A stretch of DNA of 64,000 bases from Varanus komodoensis (GCF_004798865.1 NW_025336480.1:22723206-22787205), one strand, 5' to 3'. Positions 35,058 to 47,789 are shown, counted from the stretch's first letter. Notes: generated by a model not told the origin, from the letters alone. Translations and numbers: made by a program.

Positions 35058-35067
35058 TTCTCTCTTT
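34813..35067. repeat. (CTTC)n and (CT)n microsatellite around an assembly gap
   Basis: CTTCC/TTCC repeats turn into (CT)n before 100 Ns (34,901-35,000). After the gap TCCTTCTTTCTCTCTC starts over, repeating the sequence before it. Confidence 0.95.
34901..35000. other. Assembly gap of 100 N
   Basis: Exactly 100 Ns, the conventional placeholder for unknown length. Confidence 0.99.
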
Positions 35068-36164
35068 AATTTGCTTGCAGTGATCTAAAGAAAGCTATAC
35101 CAGCAACATTCTTTCTCATACTGAAGTCAAATAGGGCCATGAAATTTGCCATCTGCTTAAATGTGTGGGGCCATTCCAGCAACATTTGTGGGGAGTGGTG
35201 GAAGAAGTCAGTGATCAGGCAGGGCAGGGAGTCAACCTGCCACAATTCTAGTGGCTTTCAATTTTAATTAGGAATAGTTTTGTCACTACTGCAAATGAGG
35301 GTGAAGATGCACTTTTAAGGGTGATAACTTAAAATGCTCCTTCTGGACTGATACTAAACTGGACTAAACTGGAATGCATCAGTTATCTACCAGACTGTGA
35401 ACTGCTCCAAATTTTGCTGTGCAAGTTTTGCTGTGCCCAAAACTGTGTACACAAATGCATGTTAGGGAGCTTGTATATAAAAAGTAATATACCAGGGAAA
35501 GTTGCATTCAGAAGGCTTAGATTAGGGGAAGTAGCAGATCAAACTGAGTGCAAATGTTCACACATAGGTTTGCACATGTAATTAAATAGCAGAAAGGATT
35601 TAAGATTAAATATATGAGAAACTGACATGAACCAGCAGTAGACTGGGTTGTCCATCTTTGCCTATATCCTTCATGATTTTCTCTCATTCATTATACCTGT
35701 ATATACAGAAAATGAAATTTAAAAATACCCTCCTGCAACTCCCAGCATGCCCTAGATGTGTTTTGCCTTGCTTATGATTGCCCACTTAACTATATTTTGC
35801 TAAAATCCCAACATAGTTTTCTGAATCTGAACTGAAACACTCTTTACTGTATTAGCAACCTGACACTCTGGCTTCTCTTTCTACCCCACCCCACTTTCTG
35901 TCTTTTTGTTTTTGCACTGCAGCTGTCAAAAATGTGCTTTGAAATCTCAGGAAACGTTTTCAGAGGTTTCTGAAATTTGCTGTCAGCCTTTTTGGAGAAA
36001 CACACAGTTGCTCCCATTTCGGGAATGTCACGCATACTAACGAGAGCAGGCTGAGGACTGATTGTTGCAAGGAAAAGGGAACAGCAGGGTGGCATCGCAC
36101 CTGCATGATTAACAGATCTACTCTTCAGATGCAGATCTGGTTCATCAAGATCACAGACTGTTTA
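35068..36164. other. Unclassified intergenic sequence
   Basis: No gene or classifiable repeat seen. Confidence 0.5.
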
Positions 36165-36327
36165 TAGGCTGTTTTGTTTTGTACTGGGATGACTTTTACT
36201 TCTTTTTGTTAAGCATATATTTATATTGTCAATTTATATTGTTAATTTATATTATTCTATTTTGAAGTTTATTTATGGTTGTGAGCCGCCCCGAAGCTTC
36301 GGCGAATGGGGCGGCATAGAAGTCTCC

Positions 36328-36378
<51 letters not shown>

Positions 36379-36382
36379 ATAG
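36165..36382 (+). mobile_element. L2-like LINE 3' tail, young
   Basis: The 3'UTR ends in GTGAGCCGCCCCGAAGCTTCGGCG and GGGGCGGCATAGA, nearly identical to the tail of the 21.6-kb LINE. The hairpin stem GCCGCCCC/GGGGCGGC is perfect (36,284-36,315) and the (AAAT)n tail is long (36,328-36,380). It is severely 5'-truncated. Confidence 0.9.
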
Positions 36383-36717
36383 CTGTAGTTGAAAATTCAA
36401 AAGCTCCCCCACTCCCCCGAAGCAGTATTATCTATTTTGGAAGCATGTGGATTTGTCAGCAGCATAGGAAGTGTTCCTGTTTTCTGGGCTGCCTAAAAGT
36501 TTTGTTTGAACCAGCACTTCCTCGTCTTAGCCTCAGAACCTCTTCCGGATGCTGGTGCTCAGCAGGCCAAATTGCAACAACCTGAAGCATCTATCAGCAT
36601 TTTCACCATGATGCTGCGAAGAACCATTTTTTGTCTGGAGGGCTTTCCTTGCACATCCTTTTACAGCCCCTGAGAAAACCGAGGGAAGCCAATTTAAAAT
36701 GAGACGTACTCTTTAGC

Positions 36718-36790
36718 TAAAGCAACAAGCAGTCTTGAGGCACATGAAAAGCCAATAGAGCTATTCTGGCATAAGCTTTTGGGGCCTAAA
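36718..36790. repeat. Dispersed repeat (CAGTCTTGAGGCAC..GGCATAAGCTTTTGGGG)
   Basis: The phrases GCAACAAGCAGTCTTGAGGCAC and CTATTCTGGCATAAGCTTTTG match a repeat I know to be widespread in reptile DNA (CTTGTGGCACCTTAAAGACTAAC.. type). I cannot give its family with certainty. Confidence 0.5.
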
Positions 36791-36799
36791 AAACTTGGG

Positions 36800-37262
36800 T
36801 CCAGTGGAGGTCAACAAAAATGAACCAGAGTTTGGAAACACTGTCCTATGAGGAGAGACTGAGAGAACTGGGCATGCTCAGCCTTGAGAAGAGAAGATTG
36901 AGTGGGGTGGGCATGATATCCCTCTATAAGTACCTCAAAGGCTGTCACAAAGAGGAAGGTCAAGCTCTCTTCTTGCTGATGCCAGAACATAGGACACGGA
37001 ATAATCAAGTCGAGCTGTGACAACCCAGATGCAGGCTGGACATCAGGAAAAGCTTCCTCACTGTCAGAGCAATACAACAGCGAAACCAGCTGCCTGGAGA
37101 GGTGGTGGGCTCTCCCACACGAGAGACATTCAAGGCAAAACTGGACGGTCATCTGAGTGGGATGGTGTAATGTGGTGTCCTTCAACAGCAGGAGGTTGGA
37201 CTCGATGGCCTTCATGGCCCCTTCCAACTCCACTATTCCATGGCTCTATGATTCTATGCAGA
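36800..37262 (+). mobile_element. CR1 LINE 3' end
   Basis: Sense orientation: GGTCAACAAAAATGAACCAGAG, coding LSYEERLRELGMLSLEKRRLSG and ISLYKYLKGCHKEEG, then the 3'UTR GGAGGTTGGACTCGATGGCC.., ending GGCTCTATGATTCTATG, the CR1 terminal repeat. Confidence 0.9.
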
Positions 37263-37299
37263 AAATATTATGAAGAATTTGGGGCGCTCTCTCCCTCCC

Positions 37300-37306
37300 T
37301 CCCTCC

Positions 37307-37342
<36 letters not shown>
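37300..37342. repeat. (CACTCT)n microsatellite
   Basis: About six tandem CTCACT hexamers follow a CTCC run. Confidence 0.9.
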
Positions 37343-37740
37343 GTGTGTGGTGTGGTGGGAGAGAACAAACAGGTCAGAAGGAAATTAACTGCAAAAAGTG
37401 ATGGAGAATTAGAAGGGATGTGGCATAGAATGGCCATGGTCGCAGCACCATCATCTCTGACTGGATGGGTGCTGTCGGTTTTTGAAGCACTGCAACGATG
37501 TGCAACAATTCATTACCAGAGGAGCAACAGAGAGAAGGGCATGCAATGATGCTTCTCCTGGTCCGCTTCAGCTTTTAGAAACTCACCTGTAATGTGTCTC
37601 TGAGCAAGGTGAAGGGACACAACAAGGCCAAGAGTATTACGAGAGCCCTTCGTTCTTTAAGTAAAGACACCTATGAGTCCTCTGTCATGGTTCCCCCCCC
37701 CCCCACTTATTTCTGGCAATACCTTATAGCAGCCTTTTCT

Positions 37741-37846
37741 AACCTGGTGCTCTCCAGATGTTTTGGAATATAGCTTCCACCATTCCTGACCATTGGTAGG
37801 GGCTGGTGGAAACTAAAATCCAAAACATCTGGAGGACATGAAGTTG
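37741..37846. mobile_element. Palindromic MITE-like element (TCCAAAACATCTGG family)
   Basis: Arms of about 41 bp, 37,741-37,780 and 37,805-37,846, are inverted complements with a few mismatches; the core CTCCAGATGTTTTGGA is intact in both. Related copies lie at 44,153 and 46,443, and fragments at 10,054, 19,415 and 58,620. It is a non-autonomous DNA element of unresolved superfamily. Confidence 0.75.
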
Positions 37847-38539
37847 GAGATGACTTCTGTACATCTCTGATAAAAGGGACCTGGAGGTGATATTCATGGG
37901 ACTTCGTTAAACACCAATGAAAAATACATCTTGTGAGATTCTAAAAGAGCCTTTTCAAATGAGTTTGAGGTACATTTTCATCTGTGAATTGTGCAGCTGC
38001 TAAGGAAGAGAAGATTTCAAAGAAAATCTTAGTCACAAACATGCCAAAAATATTAAGTACCAGCTGGCAGCAGTTCCTCTCTTTGGATCAACATTTCCAC
38101 TGAAAGCTCTTTTGTGGGAAGTAGTGTTTCCAGCTGCTCCATTTTTTTTCAATATCAGATTTTGCATAGGTCTTTCTAACACTTTAATTACTATAGGAAT
38201 GGAAATATCCAGTCCCTGGCATGTTCTGTGCAACCAGTGATTTGATCTGGATAATTAAGCCTTCCGTGTTATGGTATAGGCAGAAACTGCTGGTGGAAAT
38301 ATTGATGATATTGAGCTGAGAAGGGAGAAGGTTAAGGGTTTCTAGGTCTGGCTGGTCCAGCAGTCTAGCACATACTGAATTGGTTTTTAAACAAAACAGG
38401 AGGGGGAAAACATGGAACTGCATGCAACACGTTTAGCTTAAGTTGCTGGCATTTGTGCAAACACAAGCACCCTCCTGGTTTACTTGCACAAAGGGGGCAT
38501 TGTGTGTTATTTGGACCTGCCTCCACATATCCACATGAC

Positions 38540-38600
38540 AGTCAGTGTGGTGTAGTGGGTTTGACCGTGGGTCTGGGACTCAGGCAATCCAGATCTCATT
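38540..38600 (+). mobile_element. SINE head fragment
   Basis: GTCAGTGTGGTGTAGTGG, GTCTGGGACTCAGGCAATCC is the tRNA-like head of the local MIR-like SINE; the core and tail are absent. Confidence 0.75.
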
Positions 38601-38941
38601 ATTTTTCACTTTGGTTATTTTTCATTTGAGGACAAACATTTGTTAAACTCACCCCCAATGATTCTCTGAAGTTCTGCCTTTCTCCAAGTAAAGCCCTGGC
38701 ATTTCAGGACGTAGAGAGTGGCCATCACAAGCATGTTTGGTCCTTTTAAAGTCACCGGCCACTGTGACCACGTCCAAGAGGGAGGCCAACCCAGGACCAG
38801 GTCTTAACTTGAAAAGGGGAGGTCGGCTGCCGTATAAACAGAACACCGGCGTGTCACTGGCCACGGCTGGCCACGAATCGCCAGCAGGCTCACCTCTTGG
38901 GGAGCGCAAGCCAATGCTGTATGGCAAGTGGGAGATCCTGG

Positions 38942-39190
38942 GTGAGCCAGCGCGGTCTAGTGGTTAGGAGTGCGGGTCTGGGACCAGGCGATCTGAGTTC
39001 CAGTCCCCGCTCAGCCATGGAGCCCACTGGGGGACTTTGGGCCAGTCACAGACTCTCAGCCCAACCTGCCTCACAGGGTTGTTGTTGTGGGGCTGAGATG
39101 GAGAGCAGCTGGAGGAGAGTGATGTGAAGCAGCTTGAGTTCCTTGCAAGGAGAAATGGTATGCTATACATATAATATATAAATAAGCATA
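38942..39190 (+). mobile_element. MIR-like SINE, nearly complete
   Basis: GAGCCAGCGCGGTCTAGTGG head, GACTTTGGGCCAGTCACAGAC core, CCTGCCTCACAGGGTTGTTG, and a diverged L2-type tail GAAGCAGCTTGAGTTCC. It is CpG-richer in the head than the other copies. Confidence 0.9.
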
Positions 39191-39267
39191 ATAAATGCAC
39201 ATGCCAACATGCTTGCCTGCAATGAGCTAGTTTTTCTATGAGCAGGATTCCACCACCACGGTCATCG

Positions 39268-39450
39268 TATTGCATTTATAGCCCACTTTTTTCCTCTTGC
39301 GAGGCTCTGCTTTATCCTCACAGCATGAGGTGGGCTAGGCAGAGAGTTTGGGTGGACTGGCACACAGGTGCCCAGCAGGCTTCCTAGTCGGGTGGGGACT
39401 GGTAGCCAGCTCTCCCGGGTTCCCAGTCCAGCACTCACCACCACGCCAGA
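39268..39450 (-). mobile_element. MIR-like SINE, diverged
   Basis: Antisense signature: TTATAGCCCACTTTTTTCC tail, GCATGAGGTGGGCTAGGCAGAG, CGGGTTCCCAGTCCAGCAC. It faces the preceding SINE tail to tail. Confidence 0.7.
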
Positions 39451-39515
39451 CAGGCACTCGGTTGCACATCTTGCAGGCAGACACTCGTTGCACTGTCTTA
39501 CAGGCAGACACTGGA
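39450..39515. repeat. Short imperfect tandem duplication
   Basis: TCTTGCAGGCAGACACTCG is followed by TCTTACAGGCAGACACTGG about 28 bases later, with GGCACTCGGTTGCACA preceding. Confidence 0.7.
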
Positions 39516-39547
39516 CCCAGTGGTTGGAGTGTCTTGTCCCCAGTGTG

Positions 39548-39612
39548 TTTACTGATTTAAAACTTTAGACCCATCCCGTACCGAAGTCGCGGGCGGTTTA
39601 ACAGTAAGGCAA
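39548..39612 (-). mobile_element. L2-like LINE 3' tail
   Basis: The minus strand reads AAACCGCCCGCGACTTCGG..GGGATGGGTCTAAAG, the L2-type hairpin region with an imperfect stem. It is only about 60 bases long. Confidence 0.72.
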
Positions 39613-42600
39613 AAAACGAGGCTGGAATGCGCACGATGACTGCTCCTGCGCCGTGCGGGGTTAGCCATGCTGCTGCAGAGCTTAGTCCCATCAGGCCACA
39701 CGCTCTGACTTCTCAGAGCACACGCTTATTTGCCAGGCAGCAGTTCGGGCTCCTCTAGGAGGCGAAGTCTTGGGTATCCCACTCTCTGAGAGGATTCTGT
39801 GTGGCAGGAGCCCTCATAATTGCTTAGCAAACATGCTTGGGTGGGTTTCAGCATTCCGATCCTAAACCAAACCAGGGCTGGACCCAAGGCCCGTCTCCCA
39901 TGAATGGAAGGAACCTTCTGCTCTGTTAGGGCTCAGCTTGCAGAAAGTCCCCTCACCCAAATTTAGGGGATCTCTTTCCCCCATACAGCAGATTCACCTC
40001 ATCCTCTGGTGTCCCCAAAGTCTCTGTGCAGCCTTTTCAGGAAGCTGCCTGGGCTGCCTGGGAAGGGTAGGGCAGGGAAGCCCACCTCCAGCAGCATGGC
40101 TGAGCCAGTGAAAATTTGGATAAATGCCACGTTTAGAAATCTGATGAACATCAGACTAGCCTGGCTGTTCTGCTCAAAATTACTTTTCTATCAAGTATTC
40201 CCAATTTATAAAACAACATTCCCAATTTAAAGCATTAGCAAATGGCAGAACCTCTTTGTGACCTATAGGCATGAAAAGGAGAAAGCCAGGCTCATGGTGC
40301 AGTGCTGTATGCCTACTAAGAACTTAGTTCCATTGAATTCAGTGGAATTTAGTCTCAAGTTAGTTGGTGTAGGCTGGCAAAGCACAGTAGATCTGAGGGG
40401 CTGCGCAATGCTTATTTGCAAATACACTTCACTGCAGACCAGACTGGTCAAGTCAAGCGTTATGATCAAGAATAAAGAAAGCACCTGGATAAAGAGGAAT
40501 ATAGCCAAAATTGTATGAAAGATTTTAACATGTTGAAGAAAGCAAGCAAAAGAAAACAGAAAAACATTTCTCTTTTAGTATACAGAATATAAACTACTAT
40601 TCTATAGCACAGACAGATTCAAACATTTATCGATATCAGCTGCAGCACACTAAAGTGAAAAGGATTCAAATGGACAGCACTACAGCAATCTCACTTTGTA
40701 ATGTTCTGTGTTCAAAGTGCCAATGAAATCAGTTTTCACGAAGTTTACAGGAACCAGTATAATGCTAATTCACAGACTGTATCTCACAGCTTTTAAAGTA
40801 TCAACATATATAATTCAGCCGAAGATTTATGAAGTAGAAAGGGAGCTTTCTACAAACATGGTGGACTAGCCCCATAATAAATCAGTTTTGGTTAGAAATC
40901 TTTAGGGAAACCAAGAGGATGACTGGGCAAAATATATACTCATAGCCAATGTAAAGTTTATTGACTCTCTGTGAAGGGGATACCTGGAATCCACTATATG
41001 AGGAATTGCTTACCCTTTTGAGAGTGGTGGAATGTCTAGAAACAGAAACCTGGAGGAATCGGCAAAAACGCCATTGAGCTTTAGAAAATAGAGAAATGGA
41101 GAAACTAACACAACAGATCAGAGTATCAAGACATGGCCAAAGATAAGACAACTTCTGTGAAACATGGCACAAGTACAGCAGAGGGTACATGGAAAAGAGG
41201 GTTAAGTTATTTTGGATTTATTCTCAAATTTTGTTTGGCACAAATTTATCAGATTCTAAAACCAACAGAAAGACAATCTTTACCCCTTGTAAAGTCATAG
41301 GGAACTACAGAAAGAGCTCTTGGGTTGAACAAAGCAGACAAGTTTGCACAGCCTTAAAATAATAAAGGCGACATTTTCTTCAGTAACATCCACTGGACTA
41401 AAACCACCTTTTGAGTGGATGTCCACATGGTAAAATTAGTACCTACCATGCCATATGGACCTGTGCTATTTGATGGCCACAGAATAACCTGTGAAAGATG
41501 TTGCCCAAAGCAGGCAATCCTTTGATCATATTAATTGCTAGATGTGCATTTCACTGGGAGAAGGGAAAACATCCTCAGAATTATTCTGTGAAAGGATATA
41601 AGAAAAAGAAAATCCTCCAAAGCTATGGACCAGAAAAGAAAGAAGCTTCCATCTCCCCATAAAAAAATAAAAAGATCTGTTAGACAAGCTTTTCAGCTAT
41701 GTTAATAGTTTCAGTTGTTTCAGTTAGCATATAGACTAGGAAACAAAGCCCACACGAAAAACTAATTGACTAAAACCGTATGCTTTTTAACCATGCTAAG
41801 TGCATCTTAATTGCATTTGCAACATGTTACAGCACTTTGTTCTATTCAAAGATGAATAAAGCATTTAATAATGATCTGCATTTTCAAATACAGTCTAGGG
41901 ATCCTTTAATTACTACCCTGATATGGGTTTTTTTGTTTTGTTTTGCTTGTTTTAGGTGGTGGTTTTTTTCATCTGGATCTGTTATTGACTTTGCAATACA
42001 CTCATTGATTGATTAGGGTTTGGGTTCAGGTCCGGGTTCAAAATCCTGTAGATTTCTTGCCCTCAAATCAGGTGCTTTGGCTGCGCATTTCTGCCCCTTC
42101 CCATATTGCTATCTTCCCCCACTCCAGCTGCTCCATCCCAAATTCCCCCTATTGCTGCTGTGCTTAGTGGAAAAGAGACAACACCACTCTTGGAATATAA
42201 CTAGGGCACAATTTTATTTAATGATTCAATTGATTTTAAGTTTTAATTTGAACATCCGGTGGTGTGCGTATGTGAAGGAAGGGCTGTACCTCTCCTACTC
42301 TTGTTCATCCGAGGTGATGTGTATGGTCCCTTTTGGTTCCTTGGGAAGTGAACTCAAGACTGAACCATTGCAGTGACAAACCTTATACCTGGGCTTTCTT
42401 TTCAGTCTAAGTGCTGGTTCCCATTTTCAGAAGTTCCCTAAAATACTCTCGGGGGTCCACACATGAGCCCTGTGCCAGTCATTTTAGTAATTTCAGATTC
42501 CCTTCTGTGAGCCCTCAATTCTCGTTGTTTTATTTCCAGCCCAACGAAGTCTTGATGGAAGTGGACTGCCTAACTTATTAATATGCAACCCATTAAGTGT

Positions 42601-44145
42601 TAACCCAGGTGGATGCAGCTGAATATCTGGATCCCTTTCAGTCAGGTTGCAGGATCAGCCAATCTGATCAGGGTGGGGGAAACTAAATGAAAAGGAAAGA
42701 TGGAATCTTTCCAAGCCCATTTTCCTAGAATTTATTTCCTCATTCATCTCAAAAAGATCCATGAGAGCCCTAAAGCAATTGCCCACCATTAAGGCAGCCA
42801 AAGCGACGATGATGGGTAAATGAGAATGATGAAGGGGGTAACATTCCCCAGAAATTGGGGCTTTTATGAAGGAAAAGATTCACAGAGTGTTTAATGGCGG
42901 GTGCGCCAGGAATAGAAAGAATAAAAAAGAATTACATTTCCAAGAACCAGAAGTTGGCACACTGTGATGCAATTTGATGAACTTTGAAATCCGTTCGGCT
43001 TTTTTATTGTTGCAGCAGTGGGGTTGAAGTCAGCTCCTTTATTTTTTCAACAGGCTAAAGGCTTCCATCAAGAGTGCCCTGGAGGAAAGCAAACCTCTTC
43101 CTTTTTAAAAAGATATTAAAGGTAGAACATTTAATTTTTCACAATTGAAAGAGATAGACTTAGTTACACACATGAACGCATGTATGACTCTCTCTCTCCC
43201 CCCTCTCCAGATGAGCTCCTTGCAAATTGATATTTTGAAATATTTCAAAACGTATTATCTCCTGGGAGTTCTTGTTCCTTTGTTCTGTTACTAGTTAATT
43301 ATCTGCACTCACCTGAGAAATGGCATTGTTTCCCACCCATCCCTCCTCAAGAATTGTTTTTAGACATACTAATCTGGCATTCGCAGAAGTTGGGACCAAA
43401 GAAGGCAGTTCACACACAACTGTGGCTTCTTGGTATTCCTGAAGCATTCGATGCTGGGCCTGTCTCCTTCCTTCAGCAGATGTATATGGGTGGTGATGTT
43501 CTCTGGTGTTGCTATTTCATATAAGAGGGGATGGCCAACCATGCTAGTTGTTTTCCTATCCCAGGCCTATAACCAATACTTTGAAATACCCACACACTCT
43601 TGGTTGTCATTCCCAAGCAACCGAGTTCCCTCCCTTGGCATAATGATTTGGGCATGTGATGTAGGTCTGGCTTCCAGTTATGGCATAGAATCTGAATGGC
43701 AGAATATTCATCACTGAGAAGTTCAAAGCCCATTGCTGGAAGCACCAAAGGTCAAATTCTGTCTTTTGTTATATATTATTCATATTTCCCCGACTGGGTA
43801 CTGTGTTTATTTGCTTTGAATGGGCTACTGTGTGTTAGAGTTTTAGTGTCATGTCACCTATGCATCTCACACTGGAAGAAAAGGCAGGGAATCTATTAGT
43901 TCTCCCAAATATTAATAGTGTTGACCTTCACCGGAGGGCGTTGCAGCCTCATTGCCACACCCAAGATATCTGGAAGAAGCTGTTATCTCAGGAGGTTCAT
44001 CCCAGCCCCTCTCCAGCATCCAGTGCCGGCCATCGCTTTTTCCCCCTTCATTTGGTTACTGGAAGGTGAACATTTGAACTGATTCAATTGCAAAGCACCA
44101 TGTTGGAGAAGATGAGGTGAAATGAAAGTTCTGCCTAGATTTTCC
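39613..44145. other. Mostly unclassified intergenic sequence
   Basis: About 4.5 kb, AT-rich between 40.5 and 42 kb. Apart from the short palindromic repeat at 40,298-40,378 I see no gene, SINE or LINE piece. Confidence 0.5.
40298..40378. repeat. Short palindromic repeat of the TGCAATCCTATACA type
   Basis: TGCAGTGCTGTATGCCTACTAAG, then TTAGTTCCATTGAATTCAGTGGAATTTA (a central palindrome). It is diverged. Confidence 0.5.
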
Positions 44146-44152
44146 TCCATCA

Positions 44153-44272
44153 GGCTGGTGCCTTCCAGATGTTTAGAACTTCCCCTCCCATCAGCCTTCT
44201 GAAACCTTCACAGCCAGGTTTCAGGAATGCTGGAAGTTATGCTCCAAACATCTGGAGGACAGCAAGGTGGAA
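44153..44272. mobile_element. Palindromic MITE-like element (TCCAAAACATCTGG family)
   Basis: GCTGGTGCCTTCCAGATGTTTAGA at one side and CCAAACATCTGGAGGACAGCA at the other are inverted arms, with CTCCCATCAGCC inside. Confidence 0.72.
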
Positions 44273-46442
44273 TCGGGTTTGGATCGCTCACTTGTGCATG
44301 TAAAATTCCACTTGAAGTGCCAAGCCTTCCTTAATGCATGTGGACTACTTCTGACAGAGAGCGGTGAGTATTTGTGGCTGTGCTTACTCATGGGAATCCC
44401 ATTTGATGCCATGGGCTATAGCAGAAAGTATGTGCCACTATAGTCAATTGAAAATGTCTCCTTTCTAAGGACGGTGGAAGCTCAGCCCTATGCATTCCTG
44501 GCTTGTTCAGACCATGGTGCAGAAGCATTTCATCTCCAAGGGCTGCATCCAGGGTCAAATGTGAGTCTTGGGGCTGTTCCCTGACACAAGCATTTCTTCC
44601 CATGCTCATGTGCACCCATTCATCCATATAGGCACACATTTTCCCATTCACTCCAAGCATCCAGAGCTCCAGCATGTTCTGTATTTTTCCCTCTAGAAAA
44701 GCCACTCTGAGAGGATTCTGTAGCTCCCACCGCAGAAGTTCATTTTTAGGGTGTCTCCCTGCAGGTTCTGTGGTCTTTGTCGCAGATGCCTTCTTCTGAG
44801 GACACCCCTGGAGGGCATGGCAGGGTGATGATTTGCTATTGCAAAGAGATGGGGGTGTACTGAAGGTATTGGTGGTGGCTAAGGGTCTTGGGAGTGGGGG
44901 GGGTGCCAGTTTGTTCCCCTGATCTAGGCCATCCAGCTGCTGTCCCAGTTTGGATGGGTAGCTCTGATGGTTGACCTAGAGGGACTGTGTACCTGTTGAC
45001 CTCTCGGTAGCTTCCGATGGGTGTTTGGGCCCTTCTCTCCTTTGGACTGGGATGTGACTGGCTGGGGGCTCTGTGTACCAATGCTCGTACTCCTCCTTGG
45101 TGGAGTGACTTGATCCCAGAAGGCCGTGCTTCTGAAGCACTTCTTGCACACTACACCACAGGTAGAAATGTGATGACTGAGAAACGTTCAGGAAAAACCC
45201 CCTGATCTTTTTTTTTCTTTCTTTCAAAATAATTGAACAGATTTGGATTAAGAATTATTTTCTTTTACATAGTGTGTGTTTTATATGCTATGTTTCCATA
45301 TTGTTACCCAGCCTTTAATCTCTCCCAGTTTGATTTCTAAAAACTACGTAATAACAACATGTTTATAGAAAGACTAGAGATACGAAATGTCTGGAAATAA
45401 TGAAACCACATGCAGAAAGTTTTCTTCAATCCTCTTTGAAAGATTTCCAGCAGAGTTATTTCTTCCATTCCTTATTAAAATTAGTGGTCTAATGGAACTT
45501 TTACTGACAGATGCTTAGAGATGGTCTAAGTCATGCTCAGTTTGCCAAGATGTGAGTAGAGTCACATTATCGCACTGTAGAAGAAAAAGTGCCATTGTGA
45601 AAACATGAATTCTGTTTTACAGGGTTCCGTGGTTCTGGGCTTGTTCTGTTCTGCTGTGGCAGTCAATTAATGTAGTTTTAAACTACATTTGAAAAGAAAA
45701 CTGTAGGTTATCCTGCCACTGGTACCAGATGCAACAGAACACTTCCACTCCTCTCCGCTCTGCTCCTTCCCCCTTGGGTCTATAGAATTCATTACCAAAT
45801 TTTTAAACAAAGTTCTTACTTGGCTCTAGAGAATGTTGCCCCAGCTTTAAAAACTTTTTAACAGCTGCCCTCTCTAGGCATGTGACTGCCTGTATCACTA
45901 GAGACCTTTGCAAACGGGCAAAAGAAAAAACAAATGCAAAGATGAATAAAATGCCACTCTTCAAATAATAGATTGGTATGGCTTAAAAGTTCTTAGATTA
46001 AACATGATTCCCTACTGTTCTTAAGTGGAGTCTTTCCCAGCTAAAAAAAAAAAAAAAAAAAATGAAAGGCTGTTCCTGTGGATCAGATTTCCCTAAGCTC
46101 CACCCCTCAAACAGGGACAGGGTTAGAATTCTCCTTAAATTTCCATACAAAGACAGGCAGATGTTGCAAGCCAATGTTCCTCCTGCTCCACTTTTTCCTG
46201 TTTTTTCTGGCTTCCAGGATGGTTCAGATGGTTCGAGGACTCTTGCTGAAGTTTCTCCTGGTCAGGCATAATAGATAAACCATAAATACGTTATTTATAA
46301 TGGGGTATGGTCATGTTCAGTGTATTCAGTGAATAGTTTATTCTGATAATAATTACAAATATAAGAATATATTGAGATTCCTTTAAAAGTATTTAAATAG
46401 AAACACTAAGCCAAGTTATGCATATTAATTTATGTTCCCAGG
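44273..46442. other. Unclassified intergenic sequence with a poly-A run
   Basis: No gene recognised. A pure run of 20 A lies at 46,043-46,062 without an obvious retroposed sequence before it. Confidence 0.5.
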
Positions 46443-46569
46443 GCAGCCTTACCAGACCTGGCGTGCTCCATATAATTTGGAGTAGAGAGCCCAGAGTTCC
46501 TGAAGCTGCCTAAGACTGATTGAAGCTACAATCCAAACTATCTGGAGAGTACCAGTTGGGGAAGGCTGG
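46443..46569. mobile_element. Palindromic MITE-like element (TCCAAAACATCTGG family), diverged
   Basis: GCAGCCTTACCAGACCTGGCG at the left and AGTACCAGTTGGGGAAGGCTG at the right are inverted ends; AATCCAAACTATCTGGAG is the inner arm. Confidence 0.6.
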
Positions 46570-47490
46570 GAATTTGTAGTTTTTATGTCTAGGCCTGCAT
46601 AGGATTGCACCCAAAGTGTTTTTAGATCAGCAAAGAGTGCCAGGAAGAGTACTGCTTATTTTTCTATTTCCCCCCTAGTTTCCAGTTTTCTCTGAAAACC
46701 CTTCTGGAAACATTGCATCTCTAGCTGTAGGCTGCAATTCAATGGAAGCTGACCTAGAAATGAATGCATATAGTGGGAGAAGGTGTGTGTAGGGTTCCAC
46801 TGTCAGGGTTCAGTTTTGTCTGGCATGTACGGAACATCTGCAGGAAACCCCCAAGTGCCACACTTGAAATTTGACCCCAGTGTGCTTTCTCCTAGGGAAA
46901 GCCATCCCTTTCTCCCTTTGGCTGAATGCAGGTGGTGCAGCGCATGTGCTGGGCTGAGCTGAGGGCAGACAAATAACCCAAACCCCAGCTGGGCTCCAAT
47001 GCAGTCAGTGCGCATGTTCAGCCAACTATGCGCCTAAGCTCTTCCAGTCGGGGATTACATTGAACTGGCCTGCTGACTAGGGAAGCCCAAGTGACCTTCC
47101 TCAGTCCTTTGCCATCATGAGAGCTCTTGTTCTGATCCGGAATTATGTCCTTTTTAACAGCATACTTATGCAGTTGTAGGTCTGAGAGAATTTAGTGAAG
47201 CTCACATCTGATTAAACATGCTTAGAAACTGAGACCTTCATTACTCCTCCCTGGCTCTTAGCGATGCAGGGAAGCAAGGAACAAGATGATGATGATGATG
47301 ATGACTAGTAGCTAGAGTCCCATGCTGGAATCTTGAGATCTCCACGACTCATGCATTTTCATCCTTTTCACATATATCAGTTCAAATATGTTGTTAATTC
47401 CAGATGGAGCGTCTGACAATTTCATTGTTTAAATTTAAATATTTTTAGATTTATTTCCTGAGCATTAAGGTTTCAGAGACGAAACATTCT
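46570..47490. other. Unclassified intergenic sequence
   Basis: No gene seen. GCATAGGATTGCACCC at about 46,598 is the end of a short palindromic-repeat remnant, and a (GAT)n run lies at 47,285-47,303. Confidence 0.5.
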
Positions 47491-47689
47491 TTACTATTGC
47501 CATTTGTTGTTGTTGTTGTTAGTCGCGAAGTCATGTCTGACCCATTGCGACCCCATGGGCAACATTCCTCCAGGCCTTCCTGTCCTCCACCATCCCCTGG
47601 AGTCCACTTAAGCTCACACCAACTGCTTCAGTGCCTCCATCCAGCCACCTCATCCTCTGCCGTCCCCTTCTTCTTTTGCCATCTATTGT

Positions 47690-47789
47690 NNNNNNNNNNN
47701 NNNNNNNNNNNNNNNNNNNNNNNNNNNNNNNNNNNNNNNNNNNNNNNNNNNNNNNNNNNNNNNNNNNNNNNNNNNNNNNNNNNNNNNNN
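47690..47789. other. Assembly gap of 100 N inside BovB
   Basis: Alignment to the 31-kb BovB places the flanks at 34,593 and 34,635, so about 41 bases are expected to be missing rather than 100. Confidence 0.95.

Noticed and set aside
34717-35088. Long Ser/Leu-rich open frames over 34.8-35.1 kb
   Set aside because: Product of the CT microsatellite and the N run.
46043-46062. Poly-A run as the tail of a processed pseudogene
   Set aside because: The sequence before it has no coding similarity I recognise and no duplication flanks it.
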